Positions 42,604-53,440 of a stretch of 64,000 bases of DNA are shown here, in pieces. Origin of the DNA: Branchipolynoe longqiensis (taxonomy: Eukaryota > Annelida > Polychaeta > Phyllodocida > Polynoidae). The notes under the pieces are model-generated. The model saw nothing but the letters and a program-made list of their open reading frames with translations. It had not been told where the DNA came from and did no database searches. Both the position numbers and the translations under genes were made by a program. Where the stretch lies: assembly GCA_030323885.1 (NCBI GenBank), contig CM059198.1, positions 62,088,917 through 62,152,916 on the forward strand. The letters are read 5' to 3'. Position 1 is the first letter of the stretch, and each line of letters begins with the position of its first letter.

Positions 42604-43376
42604 GGTCACATACACGTTGGTGGGCATAGTTGAACGTAGTGGAGGCTAAAGTAGTTGAACGTAGTTGACCATAGTTGACCATAGTTGAACATAGTTGAAC
42701 GTAATTGAACGTAGCTGAACGTACTTGAAGGTAGTTGAAGGTAGTTGAAGGTAGTTGAAGGTAGTTGAAGGTAGTTGAAGGTAGTTGAAGGTAGTTGAAG
42801 GTAGTTGAAGGTAGTTGAAGGTATTTGAACGTAGTTGAACGTAGTTGAACGTAGTTTAACGTAGTTTAACGTAGTTGAACGTAGTTGAACGTAGTTGAAC
42901 GTAGCTGAACGTAGTTGAACGTAGTTGAACGTAATTGAACATACTGGCATCCATACTTCTCCGTCATTCCGATTTAATCTTTGGACATGTTCAAAAGAGC
43001 ACTACGTTAGAGGCTAATGTGGCGAAGTCTCCATACTCTTAATGTACTCTAGCCTACTCTAGCGTATTCTAGCGTTCTTTAGCGTACCTTAGTATACTTG
43101 GATGTCGTTGAACACAGTTGAACGTAGTGGAAGCTAACATACATTGAACATAGTCAAACATAGTTGAATGTAGTTGAACATAGGTGAACGTGGTTGAATG
43201 TAGTTGAACATAGTTGAACGTACCGGCATCCATGCCGTAAAGTATTTATCCGTTTCAAAACCTACCATACCTTAACGTTTTTCACCGTACTTTAACGTAC
43301 TTAAACCACATTTGACCCACGTTAAACTATCCTACGTTCAACTACGTCAACTATGTTCACTAACGTTTAGGTGACA
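42604..43376 (-). mobile_element. foldback-type element with 10-bp word arrays, copy i
   Basis: Ends ggtcacatacacgttggtgg and cactaacgtttaggtgac. Centre atctttggacatgttcaaaagagc near 42977. Array of gtagttgaac/gtagttgaag at 42655-42945 and a looser one at 43105-43230. Reverse-complement homologue of 27279-28148. In this copy part of the array has shifted to gtagttgaag. Confidence 0.75.
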
Positions 43377-43399
43377 AGGGTTTCAGAAGCCAGTAACAT

Positions 43400-43458
43400 T
43401 GGTTGGTTGTTGGAGATTTACGTCCTGGCAACATCTAAGGTCATATCAGGATGGGTCA
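43400..43458 (-). repeat. SINE-1 tail fragment
   Basis: ttggttggttgttggagatt to atcaggatgggtc. Confidence 0.75.
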
Positions 43459-43860
43459 GGAGCATGTTAAAATAGCATAAGTGAAGTGCCTAGGCTTCAT
43501 ACATAAACACTCATAAATCAATGCAGGTTGGAGGCAGAGGGGGGGGGGGGGCGGTGGAAGGGGGAGGTTGGACCTGCGTAGTGGAAGACATTAATGCAGG
43601 TGGTATTTTGTTGCAGACTAACATTAACACAGTTAGGAATGCATTACCCCATATCCGGTCCACTCCACCGACATCAATCCAATGTCGGCTTGTGTCAGTC
43701 GACCAGCTGGTACCCGCATTGAGATCTAGTCAGAGCTTAGGTTAGGCCAAATAAAACAACAAATTTGGTGATCGCCCTTTTGATCACACAAATCAGGGTC
43801 GAGCGGGCGGTTTTTATTTGTATTTGTTATTTTTCTGCCATATGATGTAGACGTAATACG
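43459..43860. other. unassigned sequence
   Basis: G run at 43540; no gene recognised. Confidence 0.4.
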
Positions 43861-43968
43861 TAACCAGACGTGATGGCTGAATGAGTTGAGCGTCCGCCTC
43901 CCATTCTGGTAGGTCATGGGATTCAAACTCGTGGGTTCGAACCTTGGCCGATTCATAGCAATGACGTA
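43861..43968 (+). repeat. SINE-1 head A, cut by a foldback fragment
   Basis: accagacgtgatggctgaat to ttggccgattcatagcaatga. The body is replaced by FB-1-like sequence from about 43969. Confidence 0.8.
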
Positions 43969-44175
43969 CATTCAACGTACATTCAACGTATGTTCAACAT
44001 CTCATGACGTGTGTAACGTCATGTAACGTTCTTCTGGCAATGGAATAACGTTCATAATGTTCCGTGAGTGTAATGATGTTGTCCTCTCTCGTTGAATGAC
44101 GGTATCACTACGCTTTACCAACGTTACGCTCTCGTCCACTACGCTGCATCCACGTTCAACTTGTGCTAGCCCGAT
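43969..44175 (+). mobile_element. FB-1 foldback fragment g
   Basis: cattcaacgtacattcaacg words, then gtcctctctcgttgaatg and tcactacgctttaccaacgt, which match the right flank of copy d (54170-54330). Termini and centre absent. Confidence 0.6.
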
Positions 44176-44448
44176 GCATTTTTAACAGTTATTAAATAAG
44201 AAATCAAATTAAACAAAATCATGGTTGGGGGCGATTATTCAGGCACGGGCTGGGACGATCACCAATAGATTACTATAGTACTAACCAGACCAACCAACTA
44301 TCTATCTGCTACTGAAATACAGGCAATCAAATACCTTATCAGCAGCTACTGTGTGATAAGACAACACCAACACTACAGCTGGCCAGCATTGAAAACAAGC
44401 CTGAATACCCAGGCTTATATGCTATGGACAGTATAAATACAGCCTCAA

Positions 44449-44475
44449 TAAAAAAAAAAAAAAAAAAATAAAAAA
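44449..44475. repeat. A-rich run next to MITE copy 5
   Basis: caataaaaaaaaaaaa followed by aaaataaaaaaa. It could be the A tail of an unrecognised retroposon. Confidence 0.6.
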
Positions 44476-44713
44476 AAGAGTTCAGGCGCAAGACCACCTA
44501 AAGGCCAATCTTAAAATTAGATTTTAAATGAAAGATTTTTAACTGAAAATAAGCTTAAAGGTAATTAATTCAACTTGTAATATGATGACATGTCTATGGA
44601 GCAATACACAAAACAGTAGGAATATAAAAATATAAATTGTTTGAAGGTTTGATTCCAATGTTTCGCTCCACTTTTGGATTGGCGTTTAAATGGCTTCGCG
44701 CCTGAACTCTTCA
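44476..44713 (-). mobile_element. 241-bp MITE, copy 5
   Basis: aagagttcaggcgcaagacc to cgcgcctgaactcttca. Orientation as copy 2. Confidence 0.85.
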
Positions 44714-44859
44714 ATTTGTTTTTTATTTGGCCTTATCGGGTCGAAAACGCAACGCAAAAAGGAAGTAACATTGGCCCACTCCGATAAAAGGACAATATTT
44801 TTCCAAAACCAAGGCACTTATGTAGATTGGGTCGTACACATCCAATGTTGCTACTTGCA

Positions 44860-44962
44860 TTAAAGCTACATATTCCAATTAAAGCATCACGTTTTCTCAA
44901 CAAACCACTAAAATAGCATTTGACCTCATGTATCCAACTTTGATACTGGTGCTGTTAAATTA
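44860..44962. mobile_element. possible TTAA-MITE fragment
   Basis: ttaaagctacatattcc and tatccaactttgatactggt resemble the family terminus and interior. The second end is missing. Confidence 0.4.
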
Positions 44963-44991
44963 GTATTTTATATGTGTTATGGTGCTGCCAC

Positions 44992-45526
44992 ATTATGACG
45001 TTTCTCGCCAACACGCGTCAACGTGTGTAATTTTTTGGCGAAACATCGGGAGACGTCTGGAAGCATTACGCATGTTAGGCACGCATTGGTATTCGTTCAT
45101 CTACGGTGATGGTTGGCAGCGCAAGTCAGGGAATCGGCGAAGTTTTGTGCTTGCGCAAAACTTTCAACATGCGCCAACGCGTGGGTGCCAACGTTATGGC
45201 GACGTTAGGGGGTCGTCGAGATATGTTAGAAGCGCGTTGGAGGTATGTTTACTTTTTTTCCACTGACGCCGCACGCGCGTGAGGCTCGTTCCCACACGTT
45301 GCACCAAACTGTTGCTTTTTTTGTATGTTGTTGTTTTACGTCCTACCAACATCTAAGGTCATATCAGGACGGCGCGCCAAACTTGTTTTTTTTCTTTCTC
45401 ACAATGTCGGCTGCACGCTACCAATACGTTGCACTGACGCCAAAAAGTTTGATGTCTCTTGACGATTAAAAGTGATTTTGTGCGTTGGCAGCGCGCCAGT
45501 GAGATCCGTCATAGTGTGACAGGGCT
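44992..45526. mobile_element. FB-1 foldback element copy c
   Basis: Ends ctgccacattatgacg and cgtcatagtgtgacaggg. Centre gaagttttgtgcttgcgcaaaactttc near 45139-45166. SINE-1 tail fragment embedded at 45325-45373, on the opposite strand to that in copies a and b, as expected if the whole element is inverted. Confidence 0.75.
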
Positions 45527-45534
45527 ATTACATT

Positions 45535-45625
45535 AGTTGATTAAGCAGGGGGAATTTCAATCAAGGACACTTGCTTATCCTCATTCTAATGCTCCTTGTC
45601 CTATCCTAGTACTGCCAATCACCAG
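45535..45625 (-). repeat. SINE-1 derivative with alternative 3' segment
   Basis: gttgattaagcagggggaat, then cttgtcctatcctagt. The same alternative segment (ttaagcagg, tttcaatc, cttcctcatt) precedes the SINE-1 body at 54512. Confidence 0.6.
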
Positions 45626-45634
45626 ACAGACAGC

Positions 45635-45892
45635 CGTTCACAGTGACCCAATCGCTAGGGCTCAGACCTCCCATACGGGAGATACGGAGTTCAATTCCCG
45701 GTCGAGTCAAACTGATCACTTACAAAATTTATACTTGTCGCTTCCTAGCTTGGCGTTATGGTGCTGGGGGCCTGGTCTTCCAGTGGGAAAGCACTATAAA
45801 GTCGCCATGAGTGCGCACTGTCACAAGTCGGTACCCGTCCTGATATGACCTCAGATGTTGCTAGGAAGTAAAGCAACAACAAACAAACAAAC
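45635..45892 (+). repeat. SINE-1 copy with head B, internal deletion
   Basis: cagtgacccaatcgctaggg, B box ggagttcaattcccgg. Body deleted from the ggcgttatgg point (about 75 bp lost). Tail caacaacaaacaaac. Confidence 0.85.
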
Positions 45893-46150
45893 GACTTATA
45901 ACAGCGCGCACTCATGGCGACTTTATAGTGCTGCCCCATTGGAAGACCAGGCCACCAGCACCATGACCTGATATCCCACTGAATCACATTGTCCACTGAG
46001 CCAACCAGTCTTTGCCCTATCCTAATAATGCTGAGCGCCTGGCTAGGAAGCGACAAGTATCAATTATTAAGTCAGTGTTTTGACTCGACCAGGGTTCGAA
46101 CCCACAATCTACCAACACGGGAGACAGATTCGGCCATCCCGTCTGGTCGC
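45893..46150 (-). repeat. SINE-1 copy with head A, tail-to-tail with the previous
   Basis: cttataacagcgcgcactc to cggccatcccgtctggtc, opposite strand to the preceding copy. Confidence 0.85.
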
Positions 46151-46527
46151 GGACTACTAAAACACCTTAGTGAAAATTCATATATAGTTGTGTAAAATAT
46201 CGATGTTATTGTTAATATTAAGCGATCAAATCTAAAAAAAAACACGTTAAAAAAACCCACAACAATAACACATCAAACCAAGCCACGTTAGGCCCTGTCA
46301 ACGGAGACAGCAACACTATTTGCAAAATCGATTCATCAAATCATATTTATTCAGGTATGAACAAGAAATTAGGCTTTTTGATACTGGCTTGAACTGTGGT
46401 GACTCAAAATTTACGAGCATGATTATGGGAAACCGACATGGATTCCACTTGGCCGACCAGCACTTAACCACAGAGACTGTCCATTACCCTGAAAGTGCTA
46501 GACCGAATTACTAATATTTCACCAATG
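46151..46527. other. unassigned sequence
   Basis: Nothing recognised. Confidence 0.4.
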
Positions 46528-46576
46528 ATAACCACCAACCCGCCCTCTGACGGCAGTTGAAGAACTAATGTTGTGT
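46528..46576 (-). repeat. SAT-101 fragment
   Basis: accaccaacccgccctctga followed by cggcagttgaagaactaatg is the unit core on the minus strand. Confidence 0.6.
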
Positions 46577-46918
46577 ACCAGACGCGATGGCCATATATGA
46601 GTTGAGCATTCGTCTCCTGTGTTGGTAGATCGTGGGATTCGAACCGTGGTCGAGTCAACCCAATGACTTCAAAATTTGATACTTGTCGTTTCCAAGTCAG
46701 GCACTCTGCATTATTAGGATAGGGCAAGGAATAGTTGTCTTAGTGTCAGGAGAATGTGACTGAGTGGGATATCAGGTCATGGTTCTGGCAGCTTGGTCTC
46801 CCAGTGCGGCAGCACTATAAAGTTGCCATGAGTGTGCACTGTCACAAGTCGGTACCTGTACTGATATGACCTTAGATGTTGCTAGGACGTAAAACAACAA
46901 CAAACAAACACAAACAAA
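46577..46918 (+). repeat. SINE-1 full-length copy with head A
   Basis: taccagacgcgatggccat, B box gggattcgaacc, tail caacaacaaacaaacac. Confidence 0.9.
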
Positions 46919-47072
46919 GTAGTCCGCAATTAGTCCCACTACCACCTGGGGGGGTGACCCTGCTGATCCATGTTTTGTAGGAAGTAGCACCAGGTGGCAG
47001 CACGCTAGAAGGAACACTTCCTCAGATGGACTGTTCTCACTATTGATAGCAGTCACCTTGCAGGGACGATAT

Positions 47073-47519
47073 GGTATGCAGGTATTGCAGGTATAGCAAT
47101 ACCTCAGGGAGTTTGATGCCCCTGCTCTGCAGAGTTGTAAACCACTGCCTTGTGGTACAGGTTCTTGACAGAACCAAAGGCTAAGGGAGCAAACCCTAAA
47201 CAGAAAACCATGTCACTGTGGCAGCATCAAGGGTGGTTGATGTATGGAACTCCCAACATCTCCCGACCAGCCACTGCAGGGACAAATAGTTTTGCGCCTG
47301 TCTTGACATGTTCTTGCCGGTGTGAAACCTCTATTTGCTCCCCGAGAGAGTGCCGCTGGTAACTTGCAAAAGCCAGCAGCACTTCAACACTCTTGCAGGC
47401 AACTTTCATGAAATGTAGACTCATGGACGCAACTCTCACAGCAGAGATCTAAATGGAGAGCGGCAGTCAAGTAATGAAAGCAGTCTTTGTCGCATCGCGA
47501 CCGACAGCATGATGATGAT
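47073..47519 (+). mobile_element. LINE-K derivative, full length with target duplication
   Basis: ggtatgcaggtattgcaggt to gacagcatgatgatgat. Flanked by gcagggacgatat at 47060-47072 and 47520-47532, a 13-bp direct repeat. So the left end at ggtatgc is the true 5' end of the element, and the internal junction (atgaaatgtagac/tcatggacgc) was present before insertion. Confidence 0.92.
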
Positions 47520-47750
47520 GCAGGGACGATATATGCTACCTGGCTGGGCAGTGACAGATTTGTCATAATTTGACCTTGGCAGAATAAACCAGGGGGTGCG
47601 CTGGGGTTTGGAGCAATCTCACTGTTTCCTTTGTATTCCTCCTGAGGAGTAGGACACGGTCAGTGACACTATTGATATTATAAGCATACTAACTTTGGCA
47701 TTGCACATGAGTCTACTAAGAATTGTTCTAGCAGCTAAGATTATCAGTCT

Positions 47751-48250
47751 AATGCATGGTCCGATAGCGTTTGAATTTTTGTTTTATTTTAAAAATAAAT
47801 ATATCAAATTGATCGTTATAACCTACTAATCATTAGTCCTGAGTAATTTTGATGAAGAATGTCTAATTTTGAAGCAACTTGAGCTGAAAGAACCCAAAAT
47901 ACTTTTGACAAGCTTTCCAGAAGTCCTCTAGCTATGACGTGTATTGACGTCTCGCGATGACCACGTGATGTAGGATGACCTAATTCAAATGTAGCCTGGT
48001 GTCCTGGTATTTTTCACTGATGGCTAATGAGGCTATGAGATTGACCTAATTGGTTAATGGTGTTCTTCCTTTTATGGCTGTGGCAAAGTAAGTATCCAAG
48101 GGGATGGGGTAATAAATTCACCGATTATACTGTATTTGCTCTCACAAATCCTTAGCTAATGTACCAGTATCTAAGTTTTATATATATAATACAATCTTGA
48201 TAAGTGTCTTGGTTTTGAAAAAAATTTATTTCATCGGACCATGCAACTTT
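47751..48250. mobile_element. TTAA-MITE, long form
   Basis: Ends atgcatggtccgatag and atcggaccatgcaact. Interior as 38053-38577, diverged in the middle. Confidence 0.75.
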
Positions 48251-48257
48251 AAGTAGG

Positions 48258-48385
48258 TGAAATTTCACTCATGGACAATTGGTCTTCCTCCTTGCACTAT
48301 CCTAGTAATGCTGAACACGAGGCTAAGTAGTGATTGGTATCCATTTTTAAGTCTCCGGTTTAACTCAGCCAGGATTAGAGAACGG
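48258..48385 (-). repeat. SINE-1 derivative with alternative 3' segment
   Basis: gaaatttcactcatggacaa, attggtcttcctccttgcac, then tatcctagtaatgctgaac and the body to actcagccaggatt. Confidence 0.65.
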
Positions 48386-48638
48386 GAAGTATGCCCTTGT
48401 CTCATTTAGCCATGCCCTTTACCTTTAGAGGATTGCCACCACCGGAAGTGGAAAATAACCCATGTTGTAGCTAATAACCCTCTGTACAGCATGCTCTGTT
48501 GAAAATGTTTTCTTGAATACTTTTACCGCGAACCCACCATCTGATGGCAATGTCAAAAAGTAATCTCATGGGGAACAGCTCTGTAGAAAAGGTATATTGC
48601 TGTGTAAACTGTGAGACGACGAATTATTTCCGGTCTCA

Positions 48639-48767
48639 CTGGGCGCGGTGGCCGAATCGGTACAGCGCAGGATTAGAGGGTGGAAGGTCGGGAGTTCGAA
48701 TCCCAGCCAAGTCAAACCAATGACTTATAATAATTGATACTTGTAGCTACCTGGCACTCGGCATTAA
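48639..48767 (+). repeat. SINE-1 head B and start of body (first part of a split SINE)
   Basis: ctgggcgcggtggccgaatc, B box gggagttcgaatccc, to cactcggcattaa. It continues at 49118 after the TTAA-MITE. Confidence 0.9.
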
Positions 48768-49113
48768 AGTTGCATAGTCCGATGGTTTTGAGTTTCTGAA
48801 ATTTTCTGAGATAAATACATTAGGTTGATCGGTATTATGTACCTTACTTTAGCTTGAAGTAAGTTTTATTTTAAGTGGCTAACTTTTGAGATATTTGAAG
48901 TGGAACCATGCAAAATTAATGTTGGCAAGCTTGTCAAAACTCTGACCCCATAGGCTTCTGCAGTAACAGGTTCTATTCAATTACTCAGTATTCCCTTCTA
49001 TGTGGTGGCAAATGTTTAATAAGTGCACCATTATCTAAGGTAGATATGTAGAATCAAATTGAGATAATTGGTTTGGTTTTGAAAATTTGATATTTTCATC
49101 GGACCATGCAGCT
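48768..49113. mobile_element. TTAA-MITE inserted in SINE-1, TTAA duplicated
   Basis: Ends agttgcatagtccgatgg and tcatcggaccatgcagct. ttaa stands at 48764-48767 and 49114-49117, while other SINE-1 copies have a single ttaa (cattaatagg) at this point. Duplication of TTAA is the signature of piggyBac-type insertion. Confidence 0.9.
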
Positions 49114-49314
49114 TTAATAGGATAGGACAAGGACTGGGTAGCACAGTATCAGGATAATGTGACTGTGTGGGATATTGGGTCATGGTGCCAGCAGCATGAT
49201 CTCCCAGTAGGACAGAAGTATAAAGTCGCAATGAGTGTGCACTGTCAGAAGTCATCACCGGTCCTGATATGACCTTAGATGTTGCTAGGATGTAAACCTC
49301 CAACAACCAACCAA
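49114..49314 (+). repeat. SINE-1 rest of body and tail (second part of a split SINE)
   Basis: taataggataggacaaggac to tccaacaaccaacc. Confidence 0.9.
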
Positions 49315-49455
49315 CCCAGTGGGACAACAATATAATGTCACCATGAGTGTTCACTGTCACAAGTCGAAACCCGTCCTGATATGACCTTAGATGTTGCCAA
49401 GACGTAAAACCCCAACACGCAAACAACCAACCCAGTGGGACAGCACTATATGGTG
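49315..49455 (+). repeat. tandem extra copies of the SINE-1 3' part
   Basis: cccagtgggacaacaatata to caaacaaccaac (about 120 bp), then a third start cccagtgggacagcactata that stops after 20 bp. Confidence 0.85.
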
Positions 49456-49594
49456 GGGGTGAGTGGTCGGGGTGGGGTGGAGGGAGGGGGGGGGGCGGGC
49501 GGGGGATGGCTGCCCTCGGCTAGATTCACCAGTTAATGAAGTCATTCTGAGCAGAATCATGTATTCTAATTAAGAGCACACACACTCACCAATG

Positions 49595-49925
49595 TAGACC
49601 GGACGGGATGGCCGAATGAGTTGAACGTCCATCTCCCGTTACAGTAGATCGTGGGATTCGAAGCCTGGTCGAGTCAAACCAATCACGTAACAATCCATGC
49701 TTGTTGCTACCAAGTCAGGCATTCCACATTATTAGGATAATGCAAGGACTGGTTTGCTCAGTGTTAGGATAACACGACTGAGTGGGACATCAGGTCAAGG
49801 TGTTAGTGCCATGATTTTCCCAGTCGGGCATCGCTATAAACTCGCCATGAGTGGGCACTGTCACAAGTCGACACCCGTCCTGATATGACCTTAGATGTTG
49901 CCAAGTCCAACAACCAACCAACCAA
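49595..49925 (+). repeat. SINE-1 full-length copy with head A
   Basis: accggacgggatggccgaat to ccaacaaccaaccaacc. Confidence 0.9.
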
Positions 49926-50036
49926 CTGGTGGGACAACACTATAAAGTCACCGTGAGTGTGCACTGACAGAAGTCGAACCCCGTCCTGATATGACCTTGG
50001 ATGTTGCTAGGACGTAAAACAACAAGCAAACAAACC
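49926..50036 (+). repeat. tandem extra copy of the SINE-1 3' part
   Basis: tggtgggacaacactataaa to acgtaaaacaacaagcaaac. Confidence 0.85.
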
Positions 50037-50739
50037 AAATTCGATCATTCATTGCAATGTTGTCTTTTAAATTTAGTTTTTTTAAATAAAACTGGGTATT
50101 TAAATTTTCTTTTCGGTGGATCGGGGATGTGAACTCGTTGACAAATCGGCACCTGACAAAGTGTGTGGCCACAAACCAATATTGGCGAAGCCGGCGAGGC
50201 GAAACGACGAAGTGTGAGCCCGTCTCGCAATCACGTGACACGGCGAGATCCGGCGAGATCCGACGAGATCCGACGAGATATCGCCAGGCCTCGCCCCGAA
50301 TCAATCACACAAAATGGTCGCCCATTGATCTCTGAGAGTGAGTCACGAGACGCGGCTTGTGATTGGTGGATACCCGCCTGCCTCCCCGTGGCTCTTTGTA
50401 CCGAGCCTTGTGATTGGCTGTGTTGATGTTCACGCTTCTTTGCCAGTCTAAGTCGGTCAGTCATCGGCACGTGAAGAAAAACCCAAATCAAAATGTCTTC
50501 CTTTAATTTAGGCTGCATTTGGATACAAAATAATCCAAAACAAGGCGCATTTAACTTTAAACTTATATGTGAAGGCAATATAAAGATTCCATTTGGAGAT
50601 AACGCAAATAATAACATTTGTATTCAATATTGAGATGCCAAAAGTTGGTGTCTACTCAGGCATTAGTCAGAACCCTGGCGATGCAGGGGTGGGGGGAGGG
50701 GGTGAAGCACACTGCAGCACATACACACACATACATACA
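50037..50739. other. unassigned sequence, possible CpG-type promoter
   Basis: CG-rich 50100-50460 with four tandem gcgagatccg/acgagatccg units at 50240-50280 and two inverted CCAAT boxes (gtgattggtgg near 50366, gtgattggctg near 50410). No exon recognised beside it. Confidence 0.3.
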
Positions 50740-50997
50740 CATTATAGCGCTTTATAGCGCTGCCCTACTGGGAGACCATGCTGCCAGCACCATGATCTGA
50801 TATCCCACTCAGTCACATTATCCTGACACTGATCCAACCAGTCCTTGCCCTATCCTAATAATGCTGTGTGTATGGCTAGGAAGTGACAAGTATACATTTA
50901 GTAAGTAATTGGTTTGACTCGACCATTGCTTCAAATTCAACGATCTATCAAAACAGGAGACGGACGCTCAACTCATTTGGCCATCCCATCTGGTAGC
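50740..50997 (-). repeat. SINE-1 copy with head A, tail missing
   Basis: gcgctttatagcgctgcc to ggccatcccatctggta. Confidence 0.85.
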
Positions 50998-51269
50998 AGT
51001 AGTGTGTGGTAGATCGAGTTTGCATGGCGGCCACTGTTACTGTCGACAGTAGAGACCCCTGGTGCCGGAAGTGGTTTGAAGGCACCTGGGGGAGGAGGAG
51101 TGAGAGCCTCAAGTGGTGGCAGAAGCAGAGGACGAGAGTCACCAGAATCCCGCCAGGTGGCAGCAGGGGGCGTCCGGAAGTGGAGAGCAACGTCAGCTGT
51201 GTCGCACCAGGGGCGATGGGAAGGGTATCAGCTATGCTGCCACTGAGTAGGCTGCCCCAAATTAAAGGT

Positions 51270-51615
51270 TGTTTGGTTGTTGGAGTTTTATGCCTTGGCA
51301 ACATCTGAGGTTATATCAGGATGGGTACCGACTTGAGACAGTGCATGCTCATGATGGCTTTATAATGCTGCCCCACTGGGACACCAGGCTGCCAGTACCA
51401 TGATGTGATATCCCACTCAACCACATTATCCTGATGCTAAACCAAGCCATAATTGCTCCATCCTAATAATGCCAGGCGCATGGTTATGAAGCGACATGTA
51501 TCAATTTTTAAGTCATTGGTTTGATTCAACCAGTTTTTGAATTGTTAGGTTCGAATCGCACGATTTACCAAAACAGGAGATGGGCACTCAACTCAGCCAG
51601 TCATCCCATCTGGTC
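51270..51615 (-). repeat. SINE-1 full-length copy with head A and target duplication
   Basis: tgtttggttgttggagtttt to cagtcatcccatctggt. Flanked by ccaaattaaaggt at 51257-51269 and 51616-51628, a 13-bp direct repeat. Confidence 0.9.
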
Positions 51616-51633
51616 CCAAATTAAAGGTGTTAT

Positions 51634-51837
51634 AAGCCTAGTTCACACACGCACCTGAAGTCGCCTCAACTAATTGGCCTCATCTAAGTCACCTCAAAAT
51701 GCATGTGTGAACACGCCGCTGAGGCAAATTAGGGCCGAGTCAACTCAACTAGTTTGCCTCATATAAACCACTTCGCGAGGTGGATTAGATGAGGTGAAAT
51801 AGTTTAGGCGAATTGAAGTGTATGTGTGAACAGCGCT
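51634..51837. mobile_element. FB-2 foldback element copy 2
   Basis: Ends agcctagttcacacacgc and gtatgtgtgaacagcgct. Centre accacttcgcgaggtgg (51766-51782), the same core as at 34506. Here the iterated words are gaggcaaattag and gcctcaactaa instead of gaagcgaattag. Flanked by tata and ata. Confidence 0.75.
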
Positions 51838-51899
51838 ATAGTCTAGACGAGGCAGAGCCATCAGTTCAATCTGCTATTCACTAGTAGACTATTTCCACC

Positions 51900-51935
51900 A
51901 CCATCCCACATGCCCTCTGACGGCAGTGGCTGGAA
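51900..51935 (-). repeat. SAT-101 fragment
   Basis: catgccctctgacggcagtgg is the unit core on the minus strand. Confidence 0.55.
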
Positions 51936-52034
51936 ATAATGCATTCGGTGGCAGATCACTGTGGGGCATGGTCTGCATGAAAAGGTCTTGTCGATTAAGC
52001 ATATTAAGCAATAATCACATTTTTTGTTGGAAAT

Positions 52035-52450
52035 ATGCAGAATCGTTCACTAATATTCAGCAATATTCATTTATTGTCATCAACATTCATCCAAATTCAT
52101 CAACATTCTCTAATATTCAGCAATATTCACTATTGGTCACCAATATTCTCCAGTATTCATCAATGTTCAGCATTATTCACCAATATTCAGCAATATTTAG
52201 CGATATTCACCATAATTCACAAATATTCACCAATATTCACCATTATTCACCAATGTTCACTAATATTCACCAATATTCACCTTTATTCACCAATATTCAC
52301 CTTTATTCACCATTATTCATCAACATTCACCAATATTAAACCACTATTTATAATATTCACCAATATTCACCAACATTCACCAATTTTCACCAATATTCAC
52401 CAATGTACACAAATATTCACCAATATTCACTTATATTCACCCATTTATGC
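52035..52450 (+). repeat. 12-bp minisatellite, attcaccaatat type
   Basis: About 34 imperfect units. Because 12 is a multiple of 3, all frames stay open and give Ile-Phe-Thr-Asn-type peptides. These are not genes. Confidence 0.92.
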
Positions 52451-52850
52451 TAATGTGCACGAATATCCCAATATCAGAATATATTACACCGACTTATGCA
52501 ACAACAACATGTGTGTATTTACTTGAGCTCAACGCTTTCCGATTACTCGCAAATATATTAATCAATCCTACATCTTCAATTTGTTGGTTTTGTTTTATGT
52601 GCCAGTGTGCACCTTTCATTTCAGCTAGCTGAAACAATCGGTCAAGATGAGATCTGCAATTACAAAATTGATTAGAAAAGGAAGAACTGAAAAAGACAAT
52701 CCGATAGATTTTATGATTTGACAAATTACTCAGGACTACGACCAATCTATGTGTGAATGTAAAGATGCGAGAAAGTGAACTTATAATTTTGAAAACCCAT
52801 CTACTCACCCAGATTTAATCCTATATATCTGTATCTGGGCCATTTAATAA
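52451..52850. other. unassigned sequence
   Basis: Nothing recognised; may belong to the LINE that follows. Confidence 0.4.
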
Positions 52851-52853
52851 CTA

Positions 52854-53410
52854 GTGATGGCGGATGTGAGAGAGATTAAGCGGAGAATAAACATTGCCAA
52901 AACAACATTTCTAAAGATGCAGAAAGTACTAACATCTAGAGACATAAATATAAAAACAAGACTCCGACTGCTAAAATGCTATGTGTGGTCTACACTTTTA
53001 TATTGCTGCGAGACACGGACTTTGAAGAAAGCAATAACAACAAAGCTCGAGGCATTTGAAATGTGGCAATACAGAAGAATGTTAAAAATTCCATGCACAG
53101 CAATGATAAGCAACATGGAGGTCAAAACAAGAATGAAAATAAAGAGACAGATAATACAAACGATCAAAAACAGAAAAATTAAATACTTTGGCCACATGAT
53201 ACGACACCAGGAATCACAAAGAATACTGGAAGGGAAGATAGAAGGGAAAAGACCAAGAGGGAGAAGGAGAACAACATGGATGGACAACATCACTGAGTGG
53301 ACTGCAATGAGCTATGTGGAATGCGTGAGAGGAATGATTGACAGGAAGAGATGGAGGTCCATTGCAGCCAACCTTCTTCGAGAAGACGGCACCCATTGAT
53401 TATGATGATC
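52854..53410 (+). pseudogene. 3' end of an RTE-like LINE, ORF2 C-terminus
   Basis: 181 codons open to the stop: VREIKRRINIAKTTFLKMQ, SRDINIKTRLRLLKCYVWS, LLYCCETRTL, FEMWQYRRMLKI, KYFGHMIRH, then GKRPRGRRRTTWMDN. This is the region after the reverse transcriptase palm in RTE-type endonuclease-reverse transcriptases. The polymerase and endonuclease are absent, so it is 5' truncated, but what remains has no frameshift or stop, suggesting a fairly recent insertion. It differs from LINE-K at 15045-15700. The 3' tail is a short tgattatgatgat run directly after the stop. Confidence 0.85.
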
Positions 53411-53440
53411 TAATTTAAATACCATGCGCATTCACTAACG

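Noticed and set aside
51926..52526. 137- and 163-codon ORFs with IFTNIHQYSP-type repeats
   Set aside because: The 12-bp minisatellite keeps frames open; no support for a protein.
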